Assembly: GCA_937981955.1 (NCBI GenBank)
Contig: CALJNA010000085.1
Coordinates: forward strand, 1-34,243
Source: an uncultured Granulosicoccaceae bacterium
Lineage (GTDB): Bacteria; Pseudomonadota; Gammaproteobacteria; Granulosicoccales; Granulosicoccaceae
Direction: 5' to 3'
Length of the DNA stretch: 34,243 nucleotides
The notes below the pieces were generated by a model. It worked only from the letters and a program-made list of their open reading frames with translations, was not told where the DNA came from and searched no databases. This document shows positions 31,040 through 34,243 of the stretch, piece by piece. Each line of letters starts with the position of its first letter. The stretch's first letter is position 1. The position numbers and the translations under genes are program-made.

Positions 31040-34000
31040 AAAATGATATCGGTAATTCACACCAACACTGGTCGTGTCATTTTCAGACCCTACACTATTG
31101 GTGGGTTGAGTATCGTGCGTAAAGCCAATACTTAGCTCGTCTCCACCCAACACCCGGATACCAGCACCAGCATCGAGCTGCAAACCGATCGTGGCTTGAG
31201 GCCAGGAACGAGCCACATTAGCATTAAGATAGTAACGTGGTGACGAGGCTTGAGGATAATCACCCTCAATGCCACCACGCGACAAAGACGCACCAAACGA
31301 CAGTGAGGTACTCTCGTCGGTCAATATCGAATTAATATAGAGGCCCTGAGCCAGATTCAATTCCGCTGGCATAGTTGCAGCAATATCATTCTGGGTACGG
31401 TTTGCGGCCACACTGGTAGACCAGACATTACTACCAAAAGCGCCCCGAATACCAAGTTCTACTCGTGTCTGTAAACCACGAGCAATGCGACTTTCCTGCA
31501 TTCGCGTAGTAATGTCGTTTATGTTTGCCTGAAATTTAATATACTCACGATGTCCAAGTGCCTGCTCGTAACCTAGTGTGGCACGGTTTTGTTTTGCAGC
31601 TACGCGCAAGATAGCCGATGCCGACGCAGCTTCGTTATAAGCAAGCTCGGCACTCAGTGTTCTTGTACCCGACCGGTTACGCAGATGATGACGAGTCAAT
31701 GCATAGACCAGAGAGTCTGAATCGTTCATGTTGAACCCGGCTGTGACCTCACCACCGAAGCCACGATCACCGTGAAACAGAGTTAGCGCAACATCGGACT
31801 GAGAATCAATATCGGCAAGACCGTATCGATCGGATGAAAACTGTCTTTCGGTGAAATCTACCGCAAACCCCAGGTTCATCGAATCGAACGAATGTCGCAC
31901 ACTGAATCCGGTTTCCGCAATGCTTAGGCCATTCATACTGGTTTGTTTGTGTTTGCCACTGGTAAACCGCGGTCTCTCGCTTCGCATGGCCTGCACCTGG
32001 CCACGAGCAATTTCACGGTCTGACAAGCTTGGTGCGTGTACCGATGCACGTTTGGCCATGGTGAATGCACTTTGATCTTCACCGAGTTGCCTCAATGCTA
32101 ATATGTGATTACCAACCGAAACTTCGCCAGTGCCGTTTAACACTGCGTGAATCTGGCTAACATTATCCGCCGCCATAGCCAGAGAGAGTTCCTGCCATGC
32201 CGGCGTAGCCAAACGTTGATCGTGTAGTTTGGCCATGACCAATCTGGCGTGCTCATGACGCTGAGTGGCCATTAGCCATGATATCGCAACATCTTCGCGC
32301 CAGTATGAACTTGAGTCTGTTTGTTCTGATGCGGTACGCAACATCATTACAGCTAACCGTTCTTTGTCTTCCGCACTTCCGTAACGATTAAGTAGTTGTG
32401 CATACTGTCGAAACAGCACATCCTGATCAGCTTCACTGCCATCGCTTAGCGCCGGCCGCAATTTTCGTATCGTATAAAGTCTGACTTGTCGAGCGGGTTC
32501 TGCCCGGCCAGCGTATTCCAGCGCGTCAGCAAAGGTCAGTAACATGTTGTAGTCGGCTTCGATACGATCAAGTTGGCGATCGAACCAGGTCAAGCTCTGC
32601 TCTGCCAGTCCCAATTGCAAAAAGCCGATACCGAATGGTGACCACAATGCTGGCTCCGATTCAGCGGTATCTTTATGTGTTTCAATAAACTCGGCAATGG
32701 CATCTGTGTTCTGGGCATCTATATGCGACCATAAAAGACCGCTTAGTGCGGATGCGTTAGAGGGCTCGATTTCCAACGCTTTTTGGTACGCAGCAACCGC
32801 GGCATCACGCGAACCATTTTTTTGATGGATAGATGCAGCCAAATTCCAATAGCCAGCATGCTTCTGCAGCTCCACGGTTTCTTCGTTCTGCTGCAAAAAT
32901 AGTTCTGCATCATCGGTATTACCGGTTTTGAATGCCAGATTCATGGCAGTGAATGCAATATCTGTCGACTGTGTGCTTTGCCACAAGCGTGCGGCTTGCT
33001 CAATGGCTTCTTCGTTTCGGCCAGCATCCTCAAGCGATTGCACTAATCGTTTACCCAACACAATAGTTTCGTGTTTGTCTTCTATAGTGTCCAGGTGAGG
33101 CTTCACCAATTCTGCCAGTTCTGGAATTCTAAAGCGCCACGCTATTTCGGAGATCAGGTGTACCTGGTATTTGGATGCTTCACTGACGTTACTCGTACCA
33201 ACCAAATGCCGTGCGACTTCCGCCGCACCTTCCGGCTTTTTCAACCGCCACAATAACTCCATGCGATTCAGAGTCTCTTCAGTATTTCGACCAAAGCGCT
33301 TCGCAAAAACATCCCATGCGCCAAGAGACTCCGGAAACAGAACATGCCGTTGGTACAGGCGAGCCAATTCACGTTGTGTGAATGCACGTATACCCGCTTT
33401 CGCCTGCAGTTCAATTAGCATCGAGGCAGCTACCAGCGGCTTACCTTCGAGTTCGTATAGCTTGACCAGACGCTCAATTTTCTCATCATCGTTTGGCGTT
33501 AGCATAACCAGTTGATGCAGACTCCGAGCAGCAACACCCGTTTCCCTGTTCAATTCTGACAGACGTATTAGCTGCCCTATGTGTTCTGTGGTCGGGTAAC
33601 GTTCTGCAATCCATTCCCACTCACGCTGAGCAGCAACCGGGTCCCCAGACCATTCTGAAACCTGTGCCAGACGAATGCGTGCTTCTTTCGAGTTTGGTTT
33701 CAAACCAACCGCATGACGAGACCAGGTTGCAGCAGTCTCAAGGTCACGACTGGCGAGCGCCAATTCAATTTGAATATTCACAGCATCAAAGTCTGTCGGA
33801 TTTAGCTGCACCAGTTGTTTGTTCCATTGTGCTGCCTGTTCAACTTTCCCTAATGCACGAGCAGAGGCAATACCTTCACGCAATAGCGCTTCATCGTTGG
33901 GTCTATCGTTTATTCTCCGAAGCAGTCGGTTAAACGCCTCATGGTTCTGACCAGCCGCCACCAGCAACGATGCAGCACGGTCCAACAAGTCTGTTCTTTC

Positions 34001-34243
34001 AGACCCTGTGCTTAAAGCCGCAGCCTGATCAACAAATTCTGCAGCCTTTGCTGGGTGATTAGATGCCTGTGCCCATTTAGCTGCTTCAAGTAACCAATGT
34101 ACCTGTTTGCTTGCATCGGTTTTGGCTAATTCGGCATACAATGGATAAGCGCGATCAGGGCGTTGATTGGCCAGCATCGTAGTAGCAAGCAACTCCTGTT
34201 GCTCAGTGGATAAAGGTTTGTGCACACCCAATTTTTCAATGAC
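31037..34243 (-). CDS. pelB: PelB-like TPR/beta-barrel outer-membrane polysaccharide export protein (N-terminus beyond right edge)
   Basis: At least 1068 residues; the frame is open to the right edge, and TTG 34231 is not a convincing start. Residues up to ~770 are tandem tetratricopeptide-type helical repeats, one clear copy being AAVAAYQKALEIEPSNASAL. After SDREIARGQVQAMRSERPR come ~300 residues of alternating beta pattern ending in YRYHF, with the terminal Phe expected of an outer-membrane barrel. The TPR-periplasm plus 16-strand-type porin layout fits PelB, which exports Pel polysaccharide; BcsC and PgaA share it, but size and the junction favour PelB. If right, other pel genes should lie upstream, beyond the edge. 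Confidence 0.65.
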   Translation of the reverse strand, partial: VIEKLGVHKPLSTEQQELLATTMLANQRPDRAYPLYAELAKTDASKQVHWLLEAAKWAQASNHPAKAAEFVDQAAALSTGSERTDLLDRAASLLVAAGQNHEAFNRLLRRINDRPNDEALLREGIASARALGKVEQAAQWNKQLVQLNPTDFDAVNIQIELALASRDLETAATWSRHAVGLKPNSKEARIRLAQVSEWSGDPVAAQREWEWIAERYPTTEHIGQLIRLSELNRETGVAARSLHQLVMLTPNDDEKIERLVKLYELEGKPLVAASMLIELQAKAGIRAFTQRELARLYQRHVLFPESLGAWDVFAKRFGRNTEETLNRMELLWRLKKPEGAAEVARHLVGTSNVSEASKYQVHLISEIAWRFRIPELAELVKPHLDTIEDKHETIVLGKRLVQSLEDAGRNEEAIEQAARLWQSTQSTDIAFTAMNLAFKTGNTDDAELFLQQNEETVELQKHAGYWNLAASIHQKNGSRDAAVAAYQKALEIEPSNASALSGLLWSHIDAQNTDAIAEFIETHKDTAESEPALWSPFGIGFLQLGLAEQSLTWFDRQLDRIEADYNMLLTFADALEYAGRAEPARQVRLYTIRKLRPALSDGSEADQDVLFRQYAQLLNRYGSAEDKERLAVMMLRTASEQTDSSSYWREDVAISWLMATQRHEHARLVMAKLHDQRLATPAWQELSLAMAADNVSQIHAVLNGTGEVSVGNHILALRQLGEDQSAFTMAKRASVHAPSLSDREIARGQVQAMRSERPRFTSGKHKQTSMNGLSIAETGFSVRHSFDSMNLGFAVDFTERQFSSDRYGLADIDSQSDVALTLFHGDRGFGGEVTAGFNMNDSDSLVYALTRHHLRNRSGTRTLSAELAYNEAASASAILRVAAKQNRATLGYEQALGHREYIKFQANINDITTRMQESRIARGLQTRVELGIRGAFGSNVWSTSVAANRTQNDIAATMPAELNLAQGLYINSILTDESTSLSFGASLSRGGIEGDYPQASSPRYYLNANVARSWPQATIGLQLDAGAGIRVLGGDELSIGFTHDTQPTNSVGSENDTTSVGVNYRYHF

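Overview
The window is a piece of a Gammaproteobacterium-like chromosome of moderate GC (roughly half). Close similarity of several products to E. coli YghU, HpaI, YdiJ, DgoK, DkgB and PspA, plus a PelB-like exporter and a secreted GH16 glucanase, suggests a free-living, polysaccharide-handling and possibly marine heterotroph. This placement is inferred from protein families only. I see no rRNA, tRNA, phage, IS element or CRISPR array. Genes are dense and often overlap by 1-4 nt (ATGA, TTGA, TAATG, TGATG), so many are probably translationally coupled.

Layout. (1) 1-4.8 kb: the 3' end of a multicopper oxidase; a reverse-strand pair of a PspA/Vipp1-like coiled-coil protein and a polytopic membrane protein; a reverse-strand pair of a small exported protein and a trypsin-like protease with a PPC-like domain and C-terminal membrane anchor. 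(2) 5.1-7.5 kb: dgoK and an EamA/DMT transporter. (3) 7.5-9.8 kb: a long, unusually organised leader (CRP-like dyad, promoter, nested RNA-like helices, five 14-bp tandem repeats) in front of a two-FN3-like/GH16 glucanase that ends in a strong terminator. (4) 9.9-18.2 kb: one long forward operon with a CHMI-type tautomerase, a large membrane protein, a Tat-exported substrate-binding protein, LivHMGF-type ABC subunits, a HupE/UreJ-type membrane protein and a single-TM anchor protein. (5) 18.2-22.6 kb: a lipoprotein, a cupin, a pirin, a DkgB-like aldo/keto reductase and a DAO-family flavoprotein. (6) 22.6-30.9 kb: a highly folded intergenic region, a DHH phosphoesterase, a YghU-type GST carrying a (Lys-Ser)18 tail, an overlapping operon of HpaI-type aldolase, B12-type radical SAM protein and YdiJ-type dehydrogenase, and a DUF2147 protein. 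(7) 31.0-34.2 kb: a reverse-strand PelB-like TPR/beta-barrel protein that runs off the right edge.

The most promising under-described system is the 9.9-18.2 kb operon. It joins an amide/branched-chain amino acid-type ABC importer to two membrane proteins whose predicted mature forms both begin with histidine and share an H-x3-Q-G start, which suggests a metal-linked uptake or processing module. The other main leads are two candidate structured RNAs (7725-7812 and about 22635-22791), the serine-lysine hexanucleotide repeat in yghU, and the coupled aldolase/radical SAM/FAD-FeS operon.
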